Assembly: GCA_028622995.1 (NCBI GenBank)
Contig: JAJQJQ010000003.1
Coordinates: 5,518,001 to 5,582,000 of the forward strand
DNA from: Panagrolaimus kolymaensis
Lineage: Eukaryota > Nematoda > Chromadorea > Rhabditida > Panagrolaimidae
DNA: 64,000 nt
Reading direction: 5' to 3'
This document shows, one piece after another, positions 24,056-35,890 of the stretch (positions are counted from its first letter, which is position 1; the number at the start of each line of letters is the position of its first letter). The notes under the pieces are model-generated. The model did no database searches and was not told the origin of the DNA. It worked only from the letters and a program-made list of their open reading frames with translations. A program made the position numbers and the translations under genes.

Positions 24056-25705
24056 CATTCGCAACCATTCAGTCAGGGTCGCAATCATTGTTTAAAAGCG
24101 CCATACAGCTGGCTCATTCGCTTGCTGTGGCGACTGGCGCTGAAGATAAAACTAAATCTTTAAAAAATAATAACAATAATAATCGAATGAACGGCGGTTT
24201 AACAGATAAAATTTCTATCATGGATAAATCGTATTTCCCTCAAAGTCAAGAGGGAATGACATTTGTGGAATTTTCAACTCTTATTTGTTCAATGGTTTCC
24301 GATATTCATACAGTTTCTCAAGATGAAATTAAAAAATTATTTAAACTTTTTGACGTAGTAAGTTTTTTAATATTTCCTTTTTTTGCAAATTACGTTTTTC
24401 TATTTTTGGGACTTTTCCGTTATTTTTTGTAAAAAAATTGCGTCATCAAAAATATATTTTTTTAGGACAATGACGGTAAATTGTCTTCAAGTGAAAGTGA
24501 AGCATTGAACCATGTAATAATCAACAAAGTCAATACGCTAAAATGCGCTTTAATTGTTGTGGATTTTCAAAATGACTTTGTTACTGGATCGTTGGCTATT
24601 AAGGTTAGTGATATTTAACAATAAACAAAGCATACTTAATTTCATTCATTAAATGTGTAGTTTTATTTCTTATCATTTAGACAATAATTTTTCCGATTGT
24701 TATCATTAAAGATTAAATAATCAGAATACACAAGGAAGTTTTTTTAGAAAGGACCCGCCAAACAAGACCCCCATGATGCGTTAATTCCATTAAATCGCTT
24801 ACTTAAAGAATTCAAATTTGATTTAGTTGTTTATACCCAAGATTGGCATCCACCAAATCATATTTCATTTTATGAACATTGTCGAAATGGAGATCGATCT
24901 TTAAGACCTGAAGATAAATCAAGAAAACTTAGACCATTTGACGTTGTGGCATTTGAAGCTCCCAAATGTTTTCAGGTTGACTCAAAATCTATTGCATCTA
25001 AAAATGGATTTTCTCAGGTTTTATATCCTGTTCATTGTTTGCAAAATTCATGGGGTGCAGAATTATGCCCTAATTTAGTTCGAGTACCATCTGCTAAATT
25101 CATTCGAAAAGGTTTAAATGTTTATGTTGAAGCTTATTCTGCATTCTCAGACAATAATGGAGAAAATAAGTAAGCAAAATAAATGTTTCAAAATTTGTTA
25201 ATAAAAAAATGTTGATTAATTTTTTAGAAGTGAATTAGCCATGCTTTTACGATCTGAAGATATTGAGGGTGTATTTATTACTGGTTTAGCGTATGAAATT
25301 TGTGTGGCTGCAACTACACGAGAAGCAAATAATCTTGGATTTTTTACAGCTCTTGTCGCCGATTGCAGGTTTGAACTTTAAAAAAATAAAAATAAGGCGC
25401 TTATCCTTTTTTTATTTTTCATCTTCTTCTTTTTTTTCAGTAGGGGCTTATCGGCCGAAAAAATCGAAGAAACCAATGACGAATTTTCCCAACAAAATGT
25501 CGCAATAATAAATTCTAAAGCCGTAGAAAGTTTCGCAACATCACGAAAAATTCCATGGCGATGGATTTGTCAACTTGTTGGTATTAATGGAAACAATGAA
25601 AATGATATCATAATTTCTGCCGACGGAGGCACAATTGAAATTGCTGATAATCTTCCAATCAAAAATCGAGAAGCTCTTGATGGACCTGGTGAAATTAAAG
25701 TTTAA
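24056..25705 (+). CDS. pnc-1: Nicotinamidase with N-terminal EF-hand (PNC-1-like)
   Basis: This enzyme hydrolyses nicotinamide to nicotinic acid and ammonia in the NAD+ salvage route that invertebrates use. An EF-hand loop (FKLFDV|DNDGKLSSSESEAL) precedes the isochorismatase fold, as in C. elegans PNC-1. Catalytic and metal residues are visible: Asp in LIVVDFQNDF, metal-binding Asp/His/His in QDWHPPNH, and the nucleophile Cys in FITGLAYEICVAATT. Exons 24056-24357, 24466-24603, 24748-25169, 25228-25369 and 25440-25705 join in phase. The start is unclear: the first exon is open to its acceptor and the first in-frame ATG is at 24187 (MNGGLTDKIS). An upstream exon or spliced-leader addition is therefore likely. 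Confidence 0.85.
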
Positions 25706-26459
25706 TTTAAGCAATTCTTATTCTTTTTTATATTTTTATTTTTGTTTCTCAATATTTTTTTCTTTCAAATTGCATTTTTTATTTTGTTATTTCAAAATTT
25801 TATTTTTTTATTAAACGGTAGAAAAAAAATCATTCGAAGACAAGAAAGTTTTAATTTCATTTTTTTCTTCTTCTGGTCGATTCTGTTCGTTGTCACCAGT
25901 CAAAAATAAAAACGCTAAAGGCAGAACGAAACTAAACATCCAACTTTGACGAACTAAAACTCATCCAATCACACATTTATATAATCTTACGTAAAAAAAA
26001 GTTTTTTCTTGATCGTTGAAAATTAAAAAAATAATGGAAGACAAAATCTCTTAGATCGGAAAAAACCGTCGTCGTTTTCTTCTTCTGTGCCTGATTCCTT
26101 TTTTCTTACTTTTTGGTTGGTTTGATGATGACCCACTCTTGGAAGGGGTTACGACGGGATGAGGTCGGATATATCCATGCGACACAATAGCGGCAGGACG
26201 TCTTCTTTCCTTTTTTTTCCGTTTATGTACGTAAAATAACGTTTACGTTGACAAATTCCTGGCGGCGGTGGTGACTTTTTTTGGAATCAAACTTTTTTTA
26301 CGCATTTGATCTCTCTCTCTTGAAATTTCAAAATAAAACTTGAATCTTATTAATCTATTGTTGCCGTTTTTTTTTATCTACTAACAAATTGTTTGGCTAA
26401 AAAAGTTTAAGTTTTATCATTTTTTTTCTGAAAAACTTGAATCAATCCAATTCTTTTCA
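25706..26459. other. Upstream region of the PTR gene
   Basis: No coding exon. A G+C-richer block at about 26055-26275 (with CT repeats to 26320) probably includes promoter sequence for the patched-related gene. Confidence 0.4.
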
Positions 26460-29400
26460 ATGAAGAAAGGATTAGATTATTATGGGCAGCAATTGGAAAA
26501 ATTTTTCATTAAAGCTTTTTATCAATATGGAAAATTTGTTGGTCGACATCCTGGTAAAATTCTCATAGCTTCTTTGTTATTAGTGGTTATTTCATTGCCA
26601 GGATTTTTCTATGTTAGAATTAATTTGGATTTATATAAATTATTTGTCCCATTGGATGCTGATGTTCGAACCGAATTTGAGCGACAACAAGAATTTGGTA
26701 GAATTCCACTTGGAAATTTGGATGTTGTTCCACCACCCAGAGTGCCCAAAAGCATTTATAACAATGCCACCGGTACTGCATTAACGGAGTATGAAGAAAA
26801 TTTTCTTGATCGATCCAAAAGAGGTTTAACATTCATTTTTCGAGACTTTGAAAAACTATAGATTTTCAGATGTTCCAAGACATAATGATATTTTACGATT
26901 TTATGTTGTCGACAAAGAATACAAAAATTTGCTTGATAGTGAAATTTTGGGACAACTTTGGAATTATACAAATGAAATGACGGAAACAGTTACAACCACG
27001 TATAAAGGCAAATTTTATCCTTTTGAAACATTTTGCAAGAAAAGTGGCAAACAAACGGTAAATAATAATTTCTTAATTTGCCTATTTTAAAAAGTTTTTT
27101 TAAATCTTTTTAGAAATGCACAAATGAACTCAATGTTTGGTTGAAGCATGCTGAAAATCTTTTCAAATCGGGAAGTAGCCGAATTAACCCTAATTTACAA
27201 CTTTCTTATCCAGTCATGTATTTGTTTAATCGGCCTAAAGATATTGGAAATGTAAGAAAAATTTGAATAAAAGCAAACATCTTTGAAAAATAAGGGTTTT
27301 ACAGATTATCTATGGAGTTGATGTTGAAGGTGAAAAGCATGAAATTACTGGCGCTCGAGTTCTCACTCTTCATTGGTTTATTAATTTCCCTATCGAAGGC
27401 GACAATATGCAAGCTTATTATGCTTTTCGAGATGCATGCAATGAATTTTGGGAAGAAAAAACTAAAAGTTCTGGAATTAATTTTCTTCCACATAAGTACG
27501 TCTTCTAGATGCCACTCCATTGTAAACATTGATTTTTCAGTGACAAAGCTATGGATGATGAACTTCGATTAATTATTGAAGGTGCTATTCCATTTGCCCT
27601 TCCTGCCACCATTCAACTCATGCTTTTTGTTATTTTAACTAATTTAGCTAAGGACATTCGAAAGTAAAAAATTTGTAGCTCTCAACCTTTAAAAAAATTA
27701 GTGTTTTTTAGATCAAAACCTGTTGAAGCTTATTTTGGGGTTTGGGCAGTTATTTGCAGTCTCATTGTTACTTTTGGTTTATGTTTTTGGTGTGGACTCG
27801 CATTCAACCCCGTTTCAAGTACCATGCCTTTCCTTATATTGGCAGTTGGATTGGATGATGATTTCTTGATGTTAGGTGCTTGGCGAATGTCAAATCCAGA
27901 TCATACTGTAGAAAAACGAATGGGTGAAACCATGGCTGATGCAGGTGTTAGTATTACTGTCACTTCATTAACCAATTTCGGTTGTTTTGGTAGGATATTT
28001 TGCAAAGAAAATATAACTATAAAATTTTGGTATTTTTTTAAGCGCTCGGATATTGGCTTTCACCAACTCCAGCTGTTGGTGATTTTTGTACTTTAACTGC
28101 TGTTGGTGTACTTTTTGATTACGTCTATCAAATAACTTTCTTTGCCGCTTTGATCGTTTATGGAGGTCGAAAAGAAACTGAAGGCAGTCTTGCTGCTTAT
28201 TTTCCATGGTGCGGTTGTTGGATGAAACTTATTAATAAAGTTAAAAGCGATGATGTAAATTTCGATTATCGAGAGCGTAAGCAACCACACTTATAACCTC
28301 GAATTATGATATCCAACTTTTAGCTACAATTATGCATCGTTTATTCCGCGACAAATGGGGTCCATTCATTCTTCGTTCGGATGTGAAAGCCATTAGTGGA
28401 GCTCTTTTTGTTGTTTATATTGCTGTAAGCTTTTATGGATGCATTCGTATGAAAGTTGATATTAGTCCACATAAATATATTCGTGATACTTCTCCTATTC
28501 AAACATTCGTTTATCTTGCAGGTACCAACAACTATTTTTAATGAAATTGTCTTAAGTTGAATTATAGATAAATACATTTGGGCTGACAATGTTATGCCAA
28601 GTTTCCATGTAATGGCTCCGCCTGATTTCCGAAATAGTAGTCAAAGAAACACGTTTAATGAAATGGTGTTCCAATTGGAAGGCACTCATTATAGTATTGG
28701 AAGAGTTTCAACTAACTTTTGGTTATGGGAATATCAAAGCTTCCTCAACGATTTTCCAGAAGTCATTTATGAAAATGATTTTTATAAAAGAAAATATTTA
28801 AAAAATTTCTTTGAACAATTTGATTATCAACAATTTAGAGGTTAGTCATTTAAAAGCAAATCTTTTGAAATAATATTTTTGCAGCTATGGTAAAAATTAA
28901 CGACAGCGTTCCCGATGGTGAACCTTGCATAAATTCATTTACATTCCAAACAAGTTTTTATGCTTTAAATTCTTGGGATAAGCGTCAAGCAGAACTTTTC
29001 CATTGGAGAGATATTCTAAAATCCTATCCTGAATTTGATGTTTTCTTAGCAGGCATTTTTTCTCCCTTCCTTATCGATCAACGTAGAACCATAGCTCCAT
29101 CAAGTATGCAATCCATTGGATGTGCCATTGCATTTATGGCTATTGTTTCAACATTTTTCCTTCCAGACAGAGTATGCAGTTTTTATTTTTATGTTTGCCT
29201 TTTTTTTCTCTATTTTTTTATATTATTTTTTAGCTCTCAGTTTTCATTATGTCATTTTCACTTATTTCAATTTCCACTGGAGTTTGTGGATTCCTTGCTC
29301 ATCTCGGAAGTGACTTAGATTCCGTTTCAATGGGTTGCATTGTAATGGCCATTGGATTAGCGGTGGATTTCAGTATTCATATTTGTTATAAATATCATTG

Positions 29401-29726
29401 TTCATCAAAATTGACTCCCGATGAAAAGGTACTTTAATAAATTGAGGGATTATTATCTAGCTTTGACGTCTTCATTTTTTTAGGTCCTTGACACTTTATC
29501 CATTGTGGGATATCCAATTCTTCAAGCTGGAGGCTCTACATTATGGTCAATGACATTATTGCCTTTAATTCCAGCATATCTTATTCGAGTTTTTGTTCAA
29601 ACTGTTGTATTAGTAAATATTTTTGGTATGCTTCATGCCCTTTTATGGTTACCTCAATTTATTTCCGCTTTGGATCCAATTAATCGCACCCCTCGACGTA
29701 TGCTTCATCTAAAACGTTCAGATTAA
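26460..29726 (+). CDS. Patched-related protein (PTR family) with sterol-sensing domain
   Basis: This is a multi-span membrane protein of the Patched/Dispatched/NPC1 (RND-like) superfamily, expanded in nematodes with roles in moulting, vesicle traffic and sterol or lipid handling. The first membrane segment is at about residues 30-52 (ILIASLLLVVISLPGFFYV). It is followed by a large extracellular loop and the sterol-sensing five-span block (27560-28250), including PFLILAVGLDDDFLMLGAWR, the PTR counterpart of the RND 'GxxxD' region. A second extracellular loop and a second block (29040-29700; CIVMAIGLAVDFSIHICYKY) follow. About twelve exons join in phase. One intron (26825-26871) is only 47 bases. 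The stop follows HLKRSD at 29726. The exact ptr orthologue cannot be named. Confidence 0.85.
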
Positions 29727-32389
29727 GTTACGAATAAAAAAAAACGAGAAGAAATAAAACACCAAAGTGCAGCGCAATTTTTATCCATCAATATTTTTTT
29801 GAGTCTATATATTTTTTATATCTGTTATTTTTTTATCGGGTAGTTGCCATTATTTTGCTAAAAAAATAAAAAACATATAACGTAATATTTTGTGATTTCT
29901 AAATGTGTATCCTATTTTTTGTTTTACTTATCCTCCGCAATTCATTTTCATTTTTCATTTTAATGTCACTGAGTGTGTAGTAGCAGTTTTTGTTTGAGTA
30001 AAAGTATTATCCGATTATGGTCGTTGTTGAACAAAAACAGCTTTAAAAAAATAGAGAGAGAGAAAATATAATAACTCCAAAAAACCTTCACTCATTTTCA
30101 TTACTTACTTTGAATTTCGTAATGAATGCTTTGTTGAAAATAGACCTCTACTTAGTGAAAGTAAATACCTTTTTAATCAGCCATAAAAAATAAAAGGTAT
30201 TTATTTAACTTTATTTTGCCATTATTTATCCTGATTATTAGAGTCATCATCGCTTTGATCCCAGATTGTATGCCATTTATGAAAATTGAAAAAAATAGTC
30301 TGCCAAATAATAACAGTGAAAAAGAAAATATGGGGTGGAGCCAAGGCAATAAATTTTAGCTTCAGCTCCGTCAAAAAAAAAACTAAAAAATTCATATCAC
30401 CTATTTTTTACTTTTTTTTCTTCTTTCCTTTTTTATTTATATATTAAAAGCTTCTTATTTATCTTATAAATTTCTTATACTTCTCATTTCTTATTCATTC
30501 AGGATATTGTTATGGCTAGTTTTTTCCTTCTTTTCCCTTACTACTTACTTTTTTCTTTCTTCGAACAATGTTTGCGATGTGGTTGGGTGTGTTAGAAGAC
30601 AAATGATTTCTTCCCTTTTTTCGTTTTTTTCTTCCAAATCTTTCAATCTTATTGCTTATATATATATAAATTTTTTATTTATTTCTTATGTTGCAAAAAA
30701 GGGAACGACGATGAATGACTTCCAGTCAGCCAGCTTGAAGACAACCAAATAAATAAATGAATGGATCATTTATTTAGTCCCAATCTTTTTATGATTATTG
30801 CGCACTTGAGTGGATTTATTTCTTAACGATTTTGTTGTTGGGCCAATAGCCAAACAACTTTTTTATTGGAGGGGGAAAAAGAGGATGAACGGAAGAAGAA
30901 GGCGAAAAAACTACTGTGTGAATAAATAGTATATGTTTGCTTAACAAAAAGCCTATAAAGAAAATAAAAAAGAAGAATAAATTCTGGTTTCATCGCAACA
31001 AAAACATTGATTTCACGCTTATTTATAAAAGAAGCTTAAAAGGAAAAAAGAAAGAAAGAAAAACGGTTATAAGATTAATTTTTTTTCACTCCAAAAAATG
31101 ATGAAAGAGTCATAAAAGTTTTTTCTTTCTCCAATCAAAAAATAAAGTTGAGCAATATCCGATTAAGCTTTTGCGGTTGAAATAAGCGGGTTGCCGCACA
31201 TTACTGCTGCTGCTTCAAATTAGGTTCGTTCTCTTTTATTTTTTTGCAGAACCTTTTTTTTTTCATCCTCCCTCCTTTTTTCCCTCTAAGCGCTTTCATT
31301 CAGAAGTAATAGATTTTTTTTTCAATGATCATCTCTAATCGATTGTTGTATTCTCTAATATATTTTTTTCATCCTTTTACAATATATTTATTGGTTGTCA
31401 TTTATGGAATAATAGAATCATAGTGTTTTTTTATTCTTCTTTCGTGATTTGTTTTTCATTTTTTTACTTTGCAGGATGAAGAAAAAAATAGTTACAGTCT
31501 ATGTTTTTATAGCCAAAAAACAAGTTTTCATCAAGCCAAAAAAGAAAAAAAGGATACATGCATGGACAGAGATTGATTTAGCGCAAAAAATGGGGAGAAA
31601 AACAGTAGGGGCCAAATATTCAAGGTGATCGCTTCTGACAAAATAAAAAATACGACAGCTTTTTTTCTATAAAAAAAATGCGAGAAATAGCTCTCCCTAT
31701 GTCCCTCTATTTTTCTCTCATACTACAAATAAAGCCTAAAGGCGGTCGTCGTTGGTTGGATTGCGCGATCCCTCACCAAAAAAAAAAGAATCAAAAAAGA
31801 TTTAGCGAAAAACATAGATATTTTCGTTGTTAGTTAGGAGTCTCTCTCATTAATCGCTTTTCCGAAATAACAACAACTGTAATAAAAAAAAATCGACTGC
31901 TTTTTTTTCCTTTTTTTTTTCGAATCCTTAGTGTTTTTAAGCAATTACATATTAGCTGACTCGACCACACCAAACAAAAAAAAATCGAGTGGTTTTCGTT
32001 CTTCCAAAAAATTGAGAAACAAAAGTTAGTTTTTTGCTAATAAAAAATGAATGTTTATAGCTTTTTAACATGTGTCATTAATATGTTACTCTTATAGTAT
32101 TCAGCCATCATGAGCCGCCATAGAAGAAAGTATTTAGTGTTTTTTATAGTTTAGCGTGCGTGTGCTCTTTTTTAAGCCTAAATTTGTAAATTGTACAAGC
32201 TACTTACCGTATCAAAATAGGTGTAATATACCGTGACGTATTTTTTTGATGATTCATGCTTTTACTCTTGTTTGTTTTTTAAATTATGAAATTTTTGACA
32301 TTGATTGTAAATAAAAGTTCAATATGGGCCTATTTTTTTGTAAAGGCTTACTAACTTTAATAAAAAAATTTAGTTGTACTTCGAAAAAT
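29727..32389. other. Gene-poor spacer, 2.7 kb
   Basis: A/T-rich with CT- and GA-rich tracts (for example 30050-30065 and 31680-31725). No frame shows family features or a consistent exon series. TTTAG at about 32367-32371 is a possible spliced-leader acceptor for the gene starting at 32390. Confidence 0.5.
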
Positions 32390-32978
32390 ATGAAGCCATT
32401 TATTATCATTGTTTTTTGCGGCATTCTTGCTGTTTATGGCCAATCAACAAATGAAACGGAAGTTGTAGTTGTTGACGGTAATTTTACCATTTACAATATC
32501 GAAAAATAAAACTATCTATGCTTTAGCAACTGGAAATTCAACAGAAGTAATGTCCGGCGAAGTTCCCAATGCTTCTGTTGCTGCTATTGTTGAACCATCG
32601 GAATCTAAACAAACTGTTAGTTTACAAAAAGCTGAAAAGCCCGTGATTAAAATCGATGATGACAACTCAAACTTGATTGCCAGCGCTGTGGATTCAACCA
32701 AATCTGCAGTCAAAGATGCTTCAGATAGCATTTCAAATACTGCTCGTAAGTTTCAGACAGTCTTAAAGAAAAAAGAAAAACTTAATTACTAATTTACAGA
32801 AAACGCAAAAGACAGCCTTTCTTCAGCAGCCGATAGCATTTCCCGCCAAGCTGGTGATGTTCGACAATCAGCTGAACAAGGAATTTCAGGAGTTACTGAA
32901 AATAGCGCATCTTCAAGTTTCATCGCTACTTCCCTCGTTCTTGCTATCGCATTCTTTAACAGTATTCATCACCTTTAA
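32390..32978 (+). CDS. Small secreted or GPI-anchored protein
   Basis: Family not recognised. Exon 1 (32390-32479) encodes a signal peptide (MKPFIIIVFCGILAVYGQ) and a short polar stretch with an N-glycosylation site (NET). The second and third exons join in phase (GACG|gtaat, tttag|CAACTGG; GCTC|gtaagt, ttacag|AAAACG). The body has amphipathic repeats of the type DS(T/I)(K/S)xAVKDASDSISNTA and DSLSSAADSISRQAGD, resembling eleven-residue helical repeats of LEA-like or apolipophorin-like chains. The C-terminus is hydrophobic (SSSFIATSLVLAIAFFNSIHHL, preceded by small residues), which would suit a GPI signal. Total is about 164 residues. Confidence 0.7.
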
Positions 32979-33208
32979 ATTTAAATATAATTTTTACTCT
33001 ATATATATTTTTTTGATTTTTGTAACAAAAGGCTTTCTTTTAATTTGTGATTAAATTTTCTTTTCTTTTTTCTTGTTTATTTTTATGCAGAAGATATCAT
33101 TTTTTGTACAGAAATATATACTACGCTAACGTAAATTTTAAACGCCTCATTTTTTAAACAATAAATTAAATATTTTGTAATCCAAAAAATAATTATATAC
33201 AAACAAAA

Positions 33209-33860
33209 TCAATTTTTATGAGTATCAGCAACAAGTAATCGAGATTCCAGAAGTTCCACTAATCGCTTCATATCTTTAACTTGTTGAGCAATTTTTCTTG
33301 CATCTTGCATTGTTCCGTTTAATTCTTCGGCTTTGGCTATCAACTAAATATTTTGTTATTTTATAAATTTAAGAAGAATAAATAAAAAAGACCAACTTTG
33401 TATTGACTTTTTATTGCAGCGTCAACATTATCACATGCAGAATTAATAGAACTTGAATAAGCTTGCATAAATTCAAGAGTTAAATCAGTCATACCTCGTA
33501 ATGAACCTCAAATTAAAAAAGAGTAATTAAAAGAATAAAAGTATTTATACTTTATAGAATAAACTAACCTCTCAAATCTCTCAAACACATATCAACATTG
33601 GATGCCATAGCTCGGGCATGAACTTCCAAATCTCGTAAAACTGATGGATCCGGAATTAAATCATTTGAAGCTCTTCTTTGACGATTGCCAGATGCATTTA
33701 ATCTTGGTGCATCTATTCTAGCTGGACGCCGTTCTGGGGAATTCATTAATGAAGGACTCGAAGAAGCTGTTGATGCACCATCTTCTATCGCTTCTGTGAG
33801 GTTTCTCATTCTACGAGCAAGATCATCTGCGCTTATATCATGGTCCATTTCTTTTGGCAT
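33209..33860 (-). CDS. BORCS6-like (C17orf59/lyspersin) subunit of BORC
   Basis: BORC couples lysosomes, and synaptic vesicle precursors in worms, to ARL8 and kinesin. Three exons (33860-33569, 33506-33397, 33343-33209) join in phase. The N-terminal half is disordered (Ser/Arg/Pro-rich). The conserved part starts at DLEVHARAMASNVDMCLRDL and continues MTDLTLEFMQAYSSSINSAC, ending with a helix QDARKIAQQVKDMKRLVELL. This matches the C-terminal helical region of human BORCS6 in order and spacing, as recalled. The protein is about 178 residues. It faces an unknown gene on the plus strand across about 306 bases, a possible shared promoter. The call rests on remembered family sequence, not a search. 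Confidence 0.75.
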
Positions 33861-34166
33861 CTGTATATTTAAATATATTTATATCAAATAATAAAATATA
33901 TATAAAAAAGGGATATAAAAATAAAAGTAATGAAAATCGAAATTTTTATTAGCAATTGTATAAAGAAAGGAGCGCAATGCCAAATAAGCGCGAGGAGTTA
34001 GTTGCAAGTATTTGCGAAAAAAAATTTCTTCCTTTTTTGTAGTGGTATTAAAATTAAAGGCATTTTACTTATTATTATTATTTCTTAATTATCCAAATTT
34101 ACTTCATAAGGATAAAAATTTAGTTAAACTACAACAAAAATTTTAGTTCTATTTAAACACTTTTTT
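33861..34166. promoter_or_regulatory. Likely bidirectional promoter region
   Basis: About 306 bases separate divergent starts (BORCS6-like on minus, unknown gene on plus). The region is A/T-rich, with TATATTTA stretches near the minus-strand start. No defined site is seen, so promoter function is inferred from layout only. Confidence 0.35.
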
Positions 34167-35193
34167 ATGAACTACGGGAAACAAACCGATCTAATTGTTA
34201 GAAATGTTGAAATTAAACAAAGCCATTCATCAAAAGTAAGCTTTATTTAATATTATTAAAATTATATCCGAATTTAGGGGCTTGCTGATTTGATTATTCC
34301 TGCCGATGAAAATACCATAAATGTTTTAAAAGTCATTGATTGGTTTCCTTATGTTGGAGTTTGGTTTTATGTAAAGCAAATCCCTGGTTTTGAAATAGAG
34401 TAAGCTTCTTTTTTTCTTGATTGATTTAAAAATGGATTTTAGGCACTTTGTTTTAAATCTGAGATACACAGAAGTAGCTTCAGCCAAGGCACTCACATCA
34501 ACGCCAGCAGATATTTTGCTTGCTGAACCTTTAAAAAATACAAATATTTGGTTCATGCTTTTCTCGACTTCTTTACCATTTACTCTTGAATTTAATACCC
34601 ATGAAATTTCCATAGATGCTCGAAAACTTACTAAAATGAAGTCAACGCCGAGCGAAATGTTTATTTATCCGCGAAAAGGATATATGGGAAGAAAAACTTA
34701 TTTCCGATTCTCAAATGCTCATGTGATTTACAATTCTCTCATCGATTGTTGCTCCACTCAAATTGAGGATGCTATTTATTTTCTTTGCGGTCTTTCTTAT
34801 GATAGAAAGTTTTTACCATTAACAAAGACAATTCGATCTTTTCTCATCAGTCACATTCTTAATGATAGTAGATTCACCGATGAGAATTGTTATCCATGGT
34901 ATTTCGCGGAATTCAGTGCAAAAAATTCTGTTTATATATTCATTCCACCGATAGAAGGAGAGGCTCTAAAATACTTTGGAAGTGGATACAAGTATAAAGG
35001 AATTGTATTGGTTTCAAAGTTTGTAATTATATATAATATCTATTCTAATTAATCAGGGCTTTTCAGAAATCCGCAACTTTTGGATGAAGTCTTTCAAAAT
35101 CTGAAGGAAATCATATTCAATGAATGTTTCAAAGATCACATCGGAGAAATGGAGACAATTTTTTCATTAAAAAACACCGACATTTCAAATTAA
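34167..35193 (+). CDS. Protein of unrecognised family
   Basis: Four exons join in phase: MNYGKQTDLIVRNVEIK... (34167; AAA|gtaagc), GLADLIIPADEN..., HFVLNLRYTEVAS..., and a last exon NPQLLDEVFQNLKEI... ending TDISN (TAA at 35191-35193). The total is about 300 residues. There is no signal peptide or clear membrane span. Beta-rich hydrophobic stretches (VIDWFPYVGVWFYVKQ, NTNIWFMLFSTSLPF, YPWYFAEFSAKNSVYIF) suggest a compact cytosolic fold. I cannot match it to a family. Its neighbour on the other strand is BORCS6-like, and a shared promoter is possible. Confidence 0.65.
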
Positions 35194-35340
35194 TTTTGTT
35201 ATTATTATTTTACGAGTGATGTGTGCAAATTTCTCTGATAAATTTATTTTATTTTTTCTTCTTTGTTGGTTTTAGTTATTAAAAAAGTGATAAATATTTA
35301 TTGTTTAAATTAGAGATTTAAAAAAATGAACAAAATTAGT

Positions 35341-35890
35341 TTATCCAAAAAGGGCAATAGCTTCACACCAAACTTTATCATTTCCATAACTGCAATATCC
35401 GTCACCATTTGTAACAAATGCTGCGGGTTGTTTAGCATGATCATTTACGTTTGAGCAAGTAACAAAGAATTTAGCTTCATATTGTTTATGAAGAGCTCCT
35501 TGAATTGCATAGACTGAGCTAATGTTATCATCAGTGATGATCTAAAATTTTATTAAATGTAGAAAAAAATAAATAAGAATGTGGATATTACTGTTTCCAT
35601 AATTTTTTTCCATTCACTTTGAGGACATGGGTTGTTTTCTTTTGTTTTTACTTGTTGTTCCAAAACCTACATATAACAAACGTCATTACAAATTGTAATC
35701 TAAAAATATCTTTTACTTCTCTCTTTTTACGACCACATCCACCCCCACACATAGGAGGTCCCATCATGCATCCTCCGCCACATCCACCACCACCTCCGCC
35801 TCCAAATAATCCTGGACAAGCATCGACTTCGCTAATACTAGCAAGGAAAATAACAGTAAAGAAAATAATAAGTAAAGAAATATTTGACAT
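35341..35890 (-). CDS. Ground-like (GRL) secreted protein
   Basis: This belongs to the nematode ground-like family, Hedgehog-related secreted proteins expressed in epidermis and glia and linked to cuticle. It has a signal peptide (MSNISLLIIFFTVIFLASIS), then a low-complexity Gly/Cys region (CPGLFGGGGGGGCGGGC) and a basic KKRE site where processing may occur. The ground-like domain over the last two exons has the conserved order CPxSEW..IM, AIQGALHKQYEAKFFVTCS, DGYCSY and a final WCEA. The stop is TAA (35343-35341). Introns of about 60 bases keep phase. The protein is about 145 residues, normal for the family. Confidence 0.85.

Noticed and set aside
22232..29726. Three plus-strand genes as one operon
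   Set aside because: Spacers of about 0.75 kb are longer than the roughly 100-base gaps usual in nematode operons.
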